From the NCBI GenBank assembly GCA_030512335.1, contig JAULSU010000001.1, positions 6,820,001 through 6,884,000 on the forward strand: a DNA stretch of 64,000 nucleotides, in the 5' to 3' direction. The stretch is from Immersiella caudata (taxonomy: Eukaryota; Ascomycota; Sordariomycetes; Sordariales; Lasiosphaeriaceae). This document shows, piece after piece, positions 44,051 through 54,044 of the stretch. Made by a program: the position numbers and the translations under genes. The notes under the pieces are model-generated. The model saw only the letters and a program-made list of their open reading frames with translations, searched no databases and had not been told where the DNA came from. Within the stretch, counting starts at the first letter, position 1; the number at the start of each line of letters is the position of its first letter.

Positions 44051-46321
44051 TTACAGCCGCCGTTGCCGGCGCTGCCTGAGGATATCTACAAGCCGGTTGA
44101 GGCTTCCGCCGCCGCGTAGTCGCTCCACCTCCGCAACAGCCTCGGCTTCGCTTTTACCCTTAGATATACGTGAAGAAATAGCATCCCAGATAACCTTACG
44201 GCGGCAAAACTGCACCCTAATGGTGCTTCCAGGCCGCCAACGGCTTCCCCATTGCTCCTCGAGCTGTTGTATTGCAGGCTGGCCGCCAAGGCCTTCTTTC
44301 CACTCGCGCCAGACCTCCGTAACCCTGAACACCTTCGTCAGACTGGTAATAAGGGGTGGTGCCGTTGGATCGCTCGTTTTCGCCGGCTCCGGAAAATGGG
44401 CTGGCGCGGTAGGTGCAGGCGCAGGCGTAGCCGGCGGCACCCCCAACACCATTGTAGGGTTGGCTCCTAAATAGCCAGTGATCGTAAGCGGGATCTTGCC
44501 GGAGAGCAAGGTTTCCAGGAGCTTGCCTTCTTGGCTAGCCAGTTGGTGAGCTAGCTGCTTGGTTAGCTGGCTGGCGATTTGCTGGCTGGTGTGGAGGATA
44601 GTAGAGCGAGTGCTTTCTATAAGGCTACACAGCTCTGGTAAGGCGCGTTGTAATAAAAGGCTTGGCGGCTCTGCTGTATTGGTAACGCTGGCCTGTACTG
44701 TACGTGCGAAGGCCTCCCACTCGCTGCCGTAAAAAGGTGCGTAGGAGAAGAAGGGTAGTGAAGGAAATTGCGGCTGTAAAGCGGCCAGGTCCTGTAGCAG
44801 AACGATACGAAGGCGCCGCATAAGCTTCAGGAAGCCATCGCCAGCAAGATCGTCGTCGTCAAGGCCACCTTCCGCCCACTGGCAACGGCGCGCGCGCGCC
44901 TCAAAGCGGAGCTCCCACTCTTCGATCCACGGCCAGAGCTGGCGTTGTAAGGAGGCTGGAGGCTCCTGTACGGCGCGCGCCAGGAAGTAATCGCCTGGTG
45001 TTCCAGAAAAGCCGGCGACGATCCGCATAAACTGGCGTGGTAAGTGGGTAAGGTAGGCCTGGCAAAGAACGCTCTGATTCCAACGGCCGGCTTGTGAGAT
45101 TTGCGCAAGCGAAGTGCCGTAAGTCTCCGCATCTTGGGCGCCAACTCGCCGTGGCAAATGGGTTTTTTTAGCTGTGGAAAGGCCAACGGCACCAAAGATT
45201 CGCCAGGTTTCCTGGAGTTGCGTGCTGTAGGAGAGCTCTTCTTCGCGATTATGGCCAACGAGGACCTTGATTCGATACCAATCCTGGCGGCGGCGAAAGG
45301 AAGGCGGTAGCTCGCTGGTAACGTGCCAACGCCAGAAAAGCAGCTGTGCCAAGGCGCCTTGTGTACAGAGGAGAGGATTCTTATGGCGTAAAGACCCCAT
45401 AAATTCCTTCTTCGCCGTCTTATTCATTTTACCGTCTTGTAAAAGCGATACGAGGCAGCTACATGGCGTTGGGCCTTCGGTAGAGGGGTAGTCGAGTAAC
45501 GAGAGGTCGGCGAGCTCCATTTTTCGGCGGTTTTCTCCGCGTAGGAGGTAGTAGTGGCCGAAAAGAAGATCTAGGCGCGTTCGGAAGTTCTGCGGCGTGC
45601 TGGCGGCTCCGTGGAGTAGGTGCTCCTGGATTGCAAGCCACTCGGCGGTGGAATAACCGGCCTGGATACCTTCGGACCCTCGATCCTTGAAGCTGGTGCG
45701 GTTGAGCTGGTTTCTTTGGCGGCTGCGTTGGTCTAAAAAGCCACGTACGGCGGCGCCGCGTGGGTTATCCGTATTCTTGCCGCCGTGGGCCACTTGTACG
45801 CGCCAGAGCTCGATCACAGCGGCGATATAGGCATCTACCGTACCCTTGGTGTAAAGATCGCCTTTCTGCTCCTCTGTAGCTGTGGCCACGCTTGGTGGTG
45901 GTACATAGCTCTCGCGGTCGTCGGCAAGGATTCGAGCTGCCTCGGCTACTGGCACCGCCAAGGTTGCGGCAAGAGCCTCCGCCTCACGAAGAGCGGCTTC
46001 CTCGCTGGCCTGGAGTGGTTGTTCCGGATGGTCGTTGCCGTGGCCACGGCGTTTCTTTGGCACCCTGACGCGCCGTAAGAGGATGTCCTCCTTCAGCCAA
46101 GCGGCCAGCTTATCAGGCGTAACAAGCTCGCCGTCTGGCCAGGTGTAGAGGGTTCCATCCGGCCCTGGGCGCGGCTTGTGGCACCAGGCCCTCCACTCGC
46201 GCTGCTTCGAAGCGTAGCTCCTCGTCGTGTTTGCCGGCTGCTCGTCCTTCCTCGCTTGCAGGCCGGCCCTCCGCGCCGCCTGCGCGCGGCCCTCAGCGGC
46301 TGCGTACAAGGCGTCGGCCAT
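44051..46321 (-). CDS. Crypton tyrosine recombinase with GCR1_C-type DNA-binding domain
   Basis: A single exon gives 756 residues. A basic N-terminal part (AARRAGLQARKDEQ) is followed by a helical domain. The recombinase core (about residues 220-440) has the catalytic Arg in LLRGENRRK (Arg261) and a basic patch at LRHKNP. The box THLPRR supplies His388 and Arg391, then GRW (412-414) and the nucleophile Tyr423 in CQAYLTHLP. This is the R...H-x2-R...Y order of tyrosine recombinases in the Crypton/Ndc10-like group. A Gln/Leu-rich coiled region links to a C-terminal GCR1_C-type domain (about 655-735) with VWREWKEGLGG and IRVQFCRRKVIWDAIS. All key positions are present, so the enzyme is probably functional. 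Starship captain recombinases are related but lack this C-terminal arrangement. Confidence 0.9.
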   Translation of the reverse strand: MADALYAAAEGRAQAARRAGLQARKDEQPANTTRSYASKQREWRAWCHKPRPGPDGTLYTWPDGELVTPDKLAAWLKEDILLRRVRVPKKRRGHGNDHPEQPLQASEEAALREAEALAATLAVPVAEAARILADDRESYVPPPSVATATEEQKGDLYTKGTVDAYIAAVIELWRVQVAHGGKNTDNPRGAAVRGFLDQRSRQRNQLNRTSFKDRGSEGIQAGYSTAEWLAIQEHLLHGAASTPQNFRTRLDLLFGHYYLLRGENRRKMELADLSLLDYPSTEGPTPCSCLVSLLQDGKMNKTAKKEFMGSLRHKNPLLCTQGALAQLLFWRWHVTSELPPSFRRRQDWYRIKVLVGHNREEELSYSTQLQETWRIFGAVGLSTAKKTHLPRRVGAQDAETYGTSLAQISQAGRWNQSVLCQAYLTHLPRQFMRIVAGFSGTPGDYFLARAVQEPPASLQRQLWPWIEEWELRFEARARRCQWAEGGLDDDDLAGDGFLKLMRRLRIVLLQDLAALQPQFPSLPFFSYAPFYGSEWEAFARTVQASVTNTAEPPSLLLQRALPELCSLIESTRSTILHTSQQIASQLTKQLAHQLASQEGKLLETLLSGKIPLTITGYLGANPTMVLGVPPATPAPAPTAPAHFPEPAKTSDPTAPPLITSLTKVFRVTEVWREWKEGLGGQPAIQQLEEQWGSRWRPGSTIRVQFCRRKVIWDAISSRISKGKSEAEAVAEVERLRGGGSLNRLVDILRQRRQRRL

Positions 46322-46484
46322 GGTGGCGATGGTGGTGATGGTCGGTCGGTCGGCGGCGTTGGTGGTGGTGGTGGTGGTGGTACGGCGCGTTCCAGAGGGT
46401 GCGGGGGAGGGCGCCAGGGCTCGCGTTCGCGAATCTCGGGGCCCTTGGCCGCTGGAATTCCAGGGGGCTTAATTGGAGGCTTCC

Positions 46485-46506
46485 GATAAGTGGGAAATAG
46501 CTTATC
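46485..46506. repeat. GATAAG hairpin in the Crypton right end
   Basis: GATAAG and CTTATC face each other across 10 bases. Further copies are CTTATC at 46515-46520 and GATAAG at 46604-46609. They may bind the element's recombinase. GATAAG is also a GATA-factor site, so a role in host regulation cannot be excluded. Confidence 0.55.
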
Positions 46507-46528
46507 CGCGGCGTCTTATCGGCGCGCG

Positions 46529-46541
46529 CGCAGCCGATTAC
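46529..46541 (-). repeat. Subterminal 13-bp inverted sequence, right copy
   Basis: Read on the minus strand this is GTAATCGGCTGCG, identical to the left copy. It sits 68 bp from the right terminal sequence, against 34 bp on the left. Confidence 0.65.
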
Positions 46542-46595
46542 GGCCGTTACTCAGGAGAGGGTTGGCGCGGGGGCGGCGTTGCGGCGCAATTGCGC

Positions 46596-46609
46596 GGACC
46601 CTCGATAAG
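46596..46609 (-). repeat. Crypton right terminal inverted sequence
   Basis: Read on the minus strand this is CTTATCGAGGGTCC, matching the left end at 12 of 14 bases. Confidence 0.6.
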
Positions 46610-46612
46610 ACG

Positions 46613-46989
46613 GAAAATGCCTGACCGACGGCCGCAAGCAAGCGGGCGACACTTGGACTCTAGACTGTGCTTATTAATCTCAGCATTGCCCCGGTGACTC
46701 ATATGTAGAGTACACTGCTGCAAGATGGCTGGTTGAAGTGCAGTTGGGCCAGCTCTCGCAGCTCAAGATCTTGACTGTAAATTATCTCGAAGGGAAGGAG
46801 CGGATGAATTCCGACCCACCACCTAGCACCCGTGGGCAACTCGATAGCACTTGCGCGCTAAATCAACGATTACTGTCTCCCCAGTGTGGTATTGATTCAC
46901 TCAAGGCAGAATCCAAGTGTCTCACAGGCGCTTTTCGCTACCGCAAGCTACAAAGTGGAGCGTAACAATGGAGCGCTGATAGGCCACAA
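46613..46989. other. Short intergenic stretch between the Crypton and grx4
   Basis: Nothing coding is seen. It holds the 3' flank of the glutaredoxin gene, so the element inserted downstream of that gene rather than inside it. Confidence 0.4.
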
Positions 46990-47818
46990 TCAAGAAGCAG
47001 CTACAACATCCGCTTTGACGCTGTATGATTTCAAAAAATCGCTGTCGTTGGCGAGCTCTTCCTTGACCTGTAGATAAGGAGTTAGCATGTGAAGTTTACC
47101 TTGAGGCGAGACAACTTACAATGTCGAGACCTCCTACGAGCTCTCCGTCGACCCAGAGCTGAGGATAGGTTGGCCAGTCGGCGTACTCTTTCAAACCCTG
47201 TCGGACCTCATCGTCGGCCAGGATGTTGAAGAAACCGTACTTGACAGCATTTTCGCGAAGGATGGCAACCAGCTGACGGGAGAACCCGCACTTGGGCTCG
47301 CTCGGCGTTCCCTTCATGAAAAGCATCACTGGTGCTGCCTTCACGAGATCACCGAGACGCTTGAAAAGCTCCTCCTTCTTCTTCTCTGGGTCCTCCACTG
47401 TGTCAAATTCCTTAGTATCCACTGCCGCTGTGGCCCCGTTGCCGTTCACCGTTGGTGCCGCGCCCGCTGATGCCCCCTTGGCGTGGCTCTCGATCGCATC
47501 GCGGACCTTGACAGCACTGCTTCCACTGACGGTTTCCAATACTTTTCCATCTCGCACGAGAACAAGAAACGGTACGGCCGTCACATTGTACGTTTCGCTG
47601 ACATCCGAGAGCTCCTCAGCGTCGATCGCCACCCACGAGGTGGAAAGAGGTTCGGTAACCGGGTACTCGCTCGCAAGGGTCGAGAGAACCGTCGCCATCT
47701 GCGCGCATGGTGCCGCCCATGGTGCGTGGAAAGAGATGACAAGAAGGGTTGTGGGCGGCAGCGAGGAAAGGTGCTGCGACCAGTCCTCGAGGGTTGTGAT
47801 ATCTTTGATGGTCGACAT
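46990..47818 (-). CDS. grx4: Monothiol glutaredoxin Grx3/Grx4 (Trx-Grx fusion)
   Basis: Exons are 47120-47818 and 46990-47067, giving 258 residues. Residues 1-115 form a thioredoxin-like domain whose active site reads WAAPC, with one of the two cysteines absent, as is normal for Grx3/4. A low-complexity Gly/Ala/Thr linker (about 115-140) follows. The glutaredoxin domain has KGTPSEPKCGFSRQLV with the single active cysteine in CGFS. It also has WPTYPQLWVDGELVGGLDIV for glutathione binding. The protein is a cytosolic and nuclear iron-sulfur-binding glutaredoxin that passes iron status to regulators such as SreA/HapX. The last 25 residues come from exon 2. Confidence 0.95.
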
Positions 47819-48791
47819 GGTGTTGGCGCACGATAAGGTTCAGGTCGCGATCTAGGTCGCGGCAATGTGCTAGAAGAAGATTATGGGTGTTTTTTTTTTT
47901 TTTTTTTTTTTGGTATGTGGCGGTCTTCGCGTGCGGATATTGTGCTGGGCCTTCACGAAGGGCTAGTCGTCGTTGGTTTTTGGATTGTGTTCGTTGATAT
48001 TGAAAAAGTTGTTGGAGCTGTTGCCCCTCCATTTCTTGCCCCGCGATCGCTGGGATTCGGCGGCTCTAATTGGACGGCCACCATTTGCGTCATTTCTCCA
48101 TCTAGCTCGCGCAGTTGTCGACAGTTGCAAACCCCACAGCGTACTCTGTACGGTACACAGTGGCGCAGCGGAAGTAGTTCAGCTGGACAACGGTTGAAGA
48201 AGCACATTGAATAGCCGAGGCCAGCTTCTGAGCTGAGTGAGGTACATTGCTTTCGTGTGCCTCGCGGTGGAAATGACGAACTGTTAGACTAGAGCAGGGC
48301 CGGGCACTTCGCTTCCAGGAACCTCCAACGGACTCGATGAATGACTCCGGGGTCACCGTGCTCCAGGATCCAACTGAGCAAACGTGCTGTTGTTCCCGGT
48401 CAATTCCCAGCTCACCCAAAGACTTCAACTTTGCGCTTGCCACACCGGCTCAGATTCAATTATCAGGTGCTCTTCGCGACATGCGCGGCCCGAGGGTGAC
48501 CAGGTGAACGCCCCTTCTCAAGTGACCCTCCCTATTTATTCCCCTGCCCAGCCTCCGCACCCCCGACCAAGCCATCTCGTGCCCGTTCTCCGCCCTTCGG
48601 CTCCTCCACCGCTTCCATTCGCTGGCGCCGTATACCTACATCCTGATCTCTTGGCGCCCTAGTCTCATCGCCGTCCACCTGGTACTCATTACTCCCGACA
48701 TCCTTAACGATCACAAATAGTCCCGATCTGCGCTCTTTCGTGAACAGTAGTCCGGACGCTCGAGACTTTCTCAGATCCTACCTACGCAACC
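47819..48791. promoter_or_regulatory. Divergent region between grx4 and the Cys-rich gene, with a poly-T tract
   Basis: An uninterrupted run of 22 T lies at 47890-47911, some 75 bp upstream of the grx4 start. The rest is a C/T-rich leader before 48792. No gene is recognised. Confidence 0.5.
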
Positions 48792-49134
48792 ATGTCGGCC
48801 GCGCAATACTACAACCAGGGGCCTCCTCCCCAGGGCTATGTCCCACAACCTCAATACCCTCAACACCCTCAACCTGTGAGTCCCCAACGTCAATGTGGTC
48901 TGTTCTGCTGTGCTAACCAGGACGCAACGGCAGGCTTACGGTGGCCCGCCTCAACAGCAAGGCTACTATCCTCCACAAGCCCCAATGCAATACCAACAGC
49001 AACCGCCACCTCGTAAGAGCGGCGGCAACGGCTGTCTTAAGGGTTGTTTGGCCGCGATGTGCTGTTGTTTCCTCTGCGAGGAAGGTTGCGAATGTTGTGC
49101 AGACTGTTGCGAGTGCTGCGTAGAGTGCTGTTAG
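48792..49134 (+). CDS. Small Gln/Pro/Tyr-rich protein with Cys-rich tail (CYSTM-like)
   Basis: Exons are 48792-48875 and 48934-49134, giving 94 residues. The first 60 residues are Pro/Gln/Gly/Tyr repeats (YYNQGPPPQGYVPQPQYPQ), with APMQYQQQPPP just before the switch to CLKGCLAAMCCCFLCEEGCE. More cysteines follow to the end (CCADCCECCVECC). Of the last 35 residues nearly half are cysteine, and they form one short hydrophobic segment. Proteins of this shape, named CYSTM modules, are found at the plasma membrane in fungi and plants, where they are linked to metal or stress tolerance. The proline-rich head is likely cytosolic. Cys palmitoylation or metal binding is possible, but neither is shown. 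Confidence 0.82.
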
Positions 49135-49692
49135 GCGGCATAGCGCTCTTGCGAACAGGGTCTTGGTCTGGTCCCTGTCCCCTAGGTTTTCAGTTTGGGA
49201 GCGATGGCTAGTTGGTTGAGCGGCTGGAGGGTGCTGCACGGATTTCGATTACTCTCACACAAGGCGTTACTTTCTGGGCCAACCTGATACGATTCATGAT
49301 GGTAACTTTCGAGGTGTAACGTGAACAACACATACTATTCTGGCTAGATGACCAAAGTGACGGTGTGTTTTCGCTATGCGGCTGTCGCGATCTCAAATTC
49401 ACCGCCCTCGAATTGTGGTTCAACGAGATCATCAGTGGTATCGCCAAGCTTTCGTAGTGGAGCATTTCCAGCCAAGACTGAAAAAGCTTGGCTTTCGTCG
49501 CTGCCCACCCCTCTCCGTCCGACCCTGGCCGTCGCACAGCCTCCTTTGACGCACGCAGGCACCACCAAAGCCTGCTCCACTTCTTAACTTCGTCAGCTCT
49601 CACACTATCGAGGTTCGTCATTCCGAGCCTCCTCTTCACTTTTGGGCTCCCTCTGACACTGAGCATACCAGCCACGCGGCTCGTCCTTCAAA
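49135..49692. other. Intergenic region, no gene seen
   Basis: This is the 3' flank of the Cys-rich gene and the 5' flank of abp1. A pyrimidine-rich leader occupies the last 150 bases. Confidence 0.4.
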
Positions 49693-52166
49693 ATGGCTTC
49701 ACTAAACTTGTCGATCAATGGCCCATCTATCAAGAGCAGCTACGCTGGGGTCATCAATGGCCCCGCCTTGTCGTCGAGCTCCCCAACATTCGCCCAATGG
49801 GCCCTTTTTTCGGTTCAGGCGCCGCTGCTGAACGCATTCCAAGATAGCGCCGCAAAGGAGAGCATTCTGAAGGTTGAGAGCACTGGCGGTAAGCGAATAT
49901 TATCTCGCCGAATTCCTGGCGATGCCAGCTGGAGGTTGTCGAAGCGGGAACCCCCTGTACTGACCATCACCTTCGTTTCCAGATGGCGAGCTTGCCGAGC
50001 TCATCGAGGACTTCAACGAAGGTCGCATTCAGTTCGCTTTCATGAAAGTCAAGGACCCCAACACCGGCTTGCCCAAATATGTGTTGATTGCTTGGTGCGG
50101 TGGGGGTGTCCCTGAGCGCACAAAGGGGTACTTCACTAGCCATCTCAACGCGGTCGCAAAGGTGCTCCACGGGTACCATATTCAAATTACGGCACGATCG
50201 GACAGCGATCTATCCCCCGAGGACATTGTGCAGAAGGTAGCCGATGCTTCAGGTGCTAAATACACGGCTGGTGGTTCTGCACCTCTTCCAGCAGCGGCCC
50301 CGCCTCCGGTCGCCAAAAAGCCCGTCTTTACCCCCACAACGTCCAGCACCGGCTCCTCGTTCAACCCCATCGTGGCGGCGCGCAATCGGAGACAAGAGAA
50401 TGTGGACGATGATGGCTGGGGTGCAGATGCCCCTCCTGTCTCGAGAACTGAGCTACACAAGGTCGAATCGGCTTACAAGCCAACCAAGGTCGACATCGCC
50501 AAGCTCAGACAGAACAGGGACGAATCCACCGTTGCCTTCAATGGAGGGTCATCTAATGACAGACCTGGCGTTATCGGGGGTGGATACCAGCCTGTAGGGA
50601 AAGTCGACATCGCCGCCCTGCGCCAGCAGGCCAAAAACAGTGGTCAAGACAACCGGCCGACTGTGGTCAAGGGTGCCTACGTGCCTGTTGGAAAGGTTGA
50701 CATCGCCGAGATCAGAGCTCGAGCACAGCCTCAGCGTCCTTCAGAACCAGAAGAGACGTCGGAGAACAAGAAGAGCCTTACCGAAAGAAGTGCCGCCTTC
50801 TCTCAACCCGAACGTCTTGTTGAGCTACCAAAGCCAAAGGTTGCTAAGAAGTTCGGAGCTACGCCCTTCACGGGCACCAAGCCCTCGACACCGGGAGGCC
50901 TCGGTTTCGGCGCGCCTGCTGCCGCAGCGCCGCCTCCAGTCGGAGCTGCGAGCAGGACGTTCGCAGACCAGGGAGGCAAGACCCCTGCTCAGCTTTGGGC
51001 AGAAAAGAAGGCAAAACAGGGAGGCGGAAGCTCAGCAATCACGCCCCCGATGGCATCTCCGGTCACTTCCCAAAAGAGCGGCAGCGAATGGAAGAGCGGC
51101 TATCAAGGAAAGACTTGGGGTCCGGTGCAGACGACCAATTTCGGTCGTGGCGGAGTGGAGACGCAGAAAACAGGAGGAACCGACCGCTCGGAGCCGGAAG
51201 CACAAGCACCTGCTTCGCCTGCTGGCGGTATCTCCGCTTTGCGAGACAAGTTTAAGGACACAGCGCCTATCAGCAGCGCTCCGTCTACACGTGGTTTGCC
51301 TACTACTGCCAGCAACGAAGCTCCACCGCCGCCCCTCCCGACGGACAGCAGACCGTCTGGTGGCTTTGCACTACCTGGCCTCCCATCTCGGCCCGCTGCC
51401 GATAACCAGGAAGAAGAGGAAGAACCCGAGAGCTCGCCTGTCCGTATCGCCATGCCAGTAGCACGCAGCACAGTTCCTGACGTGGAGCCTCCTGTTGAGA
51501 GACTTGCCCCTCGACCAGTTCCAGTCCCGGCAGAGCTGCCTCGAGAAGAGGATCTTGAGCATGAACAAGAGGTGCAGGATCCGCGAGAGCTTTCCTCCGC
51601 CGTGGCCAAGTTGTCCCTCGGGCAGGCCGACAGCAAGCAAAGTCAGGGTGGCAAGCGAGCTGTGATTCAGTACGATTATGAGAAGGCCGAAGATAATGAA
51701 ATCGATCTGAAGGAGGGCGAGTATGTCACCGATATCGACATGGTTGACGAGGATTGGTGGATGGGCACCAACTCAGCTGGGGAAAAAGGTCTCTTCCCCA
51801 GTAACTACGTGGAACTCGCCGACGACGATAGACGCGACAGTGCGCCACCGCAAGCGCCGCCTGCACAGACGCAGGCCCCAGGCCCTGTCCAAGCCAAGTC
51901 CGAGCCAGCACAGCAAGCCTCCAACGGCCCAATTGCAACTGCCCAGTTCGATTACGAGGCCGCCGAGGACAATGGTAGGTGACGCCGAAAGCCGATTTCT
52001 CGGCGCGTGATCTAGATTTTGTTATGCTAACGCCCCTATAGAACTCAGTTTCCCGGAGGGCGCGAAGATTCTGGATATCTCGTTCCCTGACGAGGACTGG
52101 TGGTATGGTCACTACAATGGTGCGGCTGGCCTCTTCCCGGCGAACTACGTTGAAATCGAAAAATAG
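49693..52166 (+). CDS. abp1: Abp1, actin-binding protein with ADF-H and two SH3 domains
   Basis: Exons are 49693-49888, 49983-51974 and 52042-52166, giving 770 residues. Residues 1-135 are an ADF-homology domain (ELIEDFNEGRIQFAFMKVKD, KYVLIAWCGGGVPERTKGYF). An acidic motif DDDGWGADAP follows, like the Arp2/3-binding motifs of yeast Abp1. Three repeats of the form Y-x-P-x(1-2)-KVDIAxLR(Q) then occur at about 190-270. Long Pro/Ser/Ala-rich disorder runs to about 650. The C-terminus has two SH3 domains: AVIQYDYEKAEDNEIDLKEG and the final AQFDYEAAEDNELSFPEG, which crosses the last intron. The domain order is that of Abp1/drebrin-like proteins at endocytic actin patches, where SH3 partners are Ark1/Prk1-type kinases and Srv2. 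Confidence 0.96.
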
Positions 52167-52806
52167 GTAGTCTTGATGCCAGAAAAAGAAATGCAGTCCT
52201 CTCCCCATCCAGCTTTGTTTGGCCTTCCTGTGGGGGACTGCTGCTACGGCAAGTACATGGAGACGATGAGTTCTCTAGGGCGATAGTCAACCTTCTTTAA
52301 GATCATCTTCTCAAAAACAAGTATTTGTGGTAGCCTATGGACCCGTGGAAGCACTTGGAAGCATTGTACGTGGTTTGCTGAAGTCTTCTGGCTTTGACAC
52401 TTGCTTGTAGTTATTTGGCAGAAAGCAGGGATGTGGCTTTGCCGATTTTTTTTGGCTTGTGTGTTGAAGTAAAAGGGAATTGCATGACCACACCCAGCTG
52501 TGGATAGAGACTAGTAAATATCCTAGTCGTTCTGTTTTTTGTCCTCTGTTTTCAGTGTGCCTAAGCTGTGAAGAATATACCAACTGCTGTCAACATTGTC
52601 GGCAAGGGTCGCGATGGCTGTGTAACTGTTGTTTTCTGATGTAGAGTGTTGGGGCCGTTTTAGGCAACTCTATTGGACGCCTCCAACCCAGTACCTCGGA
52701 ACCGCCCGAGCTACCCCACCTCCACTGCAGTCGCAACCGTGTCTGTCCCAGCAGTCCGACTCGCAACTCACTGTTCCTCTGCCATTCGCAAAAACCTCGA
52801 CACACG
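52167..52806. other. Intergenic region, no gene seen
   Basis: This stretch lies between abp1 and the vps37-like gene. Only short frames without recognisable motifs are present. Confidence 0.4.
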
Positions 52807-53577
52807 ATGTATTCCCACACACCGCCCGCGCCGCCACCAAAGCCGGCCAGTCGCATCAACACACCTTCCGGTACACAATCACCCCGCCCCCCGCCACTCC
52901 CCGACACCCGCGGCGGCGCGGGGGATTTTGACTCCTCATCCCGGCCCCCCTCTCATCAACACCAACCCATCCCGGATCCAGGCGACCAATGGCTTCCCCT
53001 CTTCCTTCAAGATAAATCGCACGCTCCCCCTGCCCCTAGCTTATTTCCCATCTACTAACGTTGCACCTTTCCCAGAAAACAAGACCTAGCCACCATCCTC
53101 TCCTCTCCGGCCCTCCTCTCCGCCCTCACCCACTCCTCCTCTACAATCCACCCCTCCCTCCGCGCCTCCCACACCACTCTCTCCTCCGCCCTCGCCGAAA
53201 ACATCTCCCGCGCTTCCGACCTCTCAGCACTAGAATCTCACCTCGCTCACCAGCGCGAGACTGCACAGGCGCAGCTTCTCTCGACGCATGCGCTAGAGCG
53301 CCAGTGGAGAGCGAAGCAGGCAAGCATGGACCACGCGCTTTCGGGGTTTGCGCCAGCGAGGTTGTACCAGCGGTTAGGCCAGGAGCTAGTGGAGCAAGAG
53401 GGCGTGTGTGCGGCACTGGAGGAGAGCTTTTTGGAAGGGGAGGGGGATGGAGGGGTGGCGTCGGAGAGGGAGCTGAGCGAGTGGGTAAGGAGGTATAGGG
53501 AGGCGAAGAAAACTGCGTATCTGAGGAAGGAGAGGAAGGAGAGGTGGGATGAGGGGAGGGTTGGTGGGTGGAGGTGA
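52807..53577 (+). CDS. vps37: Vps37-like ESCRT-I subunit (Mod(r) domain)
   Basis: Exons are 52807-53018 and 53076-53577, giving 237 residues. The join needs an intron with a GC donor (GCACGC) and AG acceptor; the branch site is a perfect CTACTAAC and no GT is available in the right place. Residues 1-62 are Pro-rich and disordered (PPAPPPKPASRINTP). From about 65 comes the helical Mod(r) region: QDLATILSSPALLSALTHS, then a long coiled coil (LESHLAHQRETAQAQLLSTH) and LYQRLGQELVEQEGVCAALE. Vps37 binds Vps23 and Vps28 in ESCRT-I, which sorts ubiquitinated cargo into multivesicular bodies. Sequence identity is low in this family, so the call rests on length, order and helical pattern. Confidence 0.75.
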
Positions 53578-54044
53578 TGTATGGGAGTGTCTATTCAGAG
53601 GGGGCATGCGGTCGGAATTCTCACTGCGATTGTCACGGCGAGGCGTCTGGAGCAAGGTTGGCTTTAGATTCGGTGGGTTTGATTTTGGGATAGGGCTGGG
53701 GTCTATGGCTGTTTTATAAAATTGCAGAGATAGATCGTAGTCGCGGCTCGCCGACAAATAGACAAGCTACCCGAGTGCTAGTATTCCGTGGGTCAAAATG
53801 AAAATTGGGATTTGGGGGGAAAAAAGGGGGGGACGCTCGGAGTTGCCTCCACACACAGCCCCGGATTACACCGTCTTTACGCTCCACGTCCATACACCCC
53901 CCAGATTTTGGTCAACGGCGGGTCGAGAGACTACAGGGACACAACAACATCCCTTGTGGCCGCCAGCCTGCTTTCGGTGCTGCTGCTCCTGCTGACCCCT
54001 CTGAAGCAAAACCGAGGAGATGGTGGCCCCAGCAGCTAGGATGA
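53578..54044. other. Convergent intergenic stretch, no gene seen
   Basis: These are the 3' flanks of the vps37-like gene and the next minus-strand gene. A G-rich tract (GGGGGGAAAAAAGGGGGGG) lies at about 53814-53832. Confidence 0.4.

Larger units (their letters stand above)
43894..46612 (-). mobile_element. Crypton DNA transposon with tyrosine recombinase, apparently intact
   Basis: The element is defined by the recombinase gene and by degenerate inverted sequences at both ends. Left end: CTTATCGTGGGCCC at 43897-43910. Right end, read on the minus strand: CTTATCGAGGGTCC at 46596-46609, with 12 of 14 matches. Further in, GTAATCGGCTGCG at 43931-43943 is matched perfectly and inverted at 46529-46541. 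GATAAG motifs cluster at the right end. Cryptons encode a tyrosine recombinase and no DDE transposase, and classical ones lack long inverted repeats, so the exact borders and any target duplication are uncertain. No stop codon, frameshift or RIP-like decay is seen in the coding part, so a recent insertion or domestication is possible. Confidence 0.75.

Noticed and set aside
44051..46321. Starship captain (DUF3435) as an alternative to Crypton
   Set aside because: The GCR1_C-type C-terminus, the small size of the element and close inverted ends fit Crypton. No cargo genes lie in a fixed position downstream of it.
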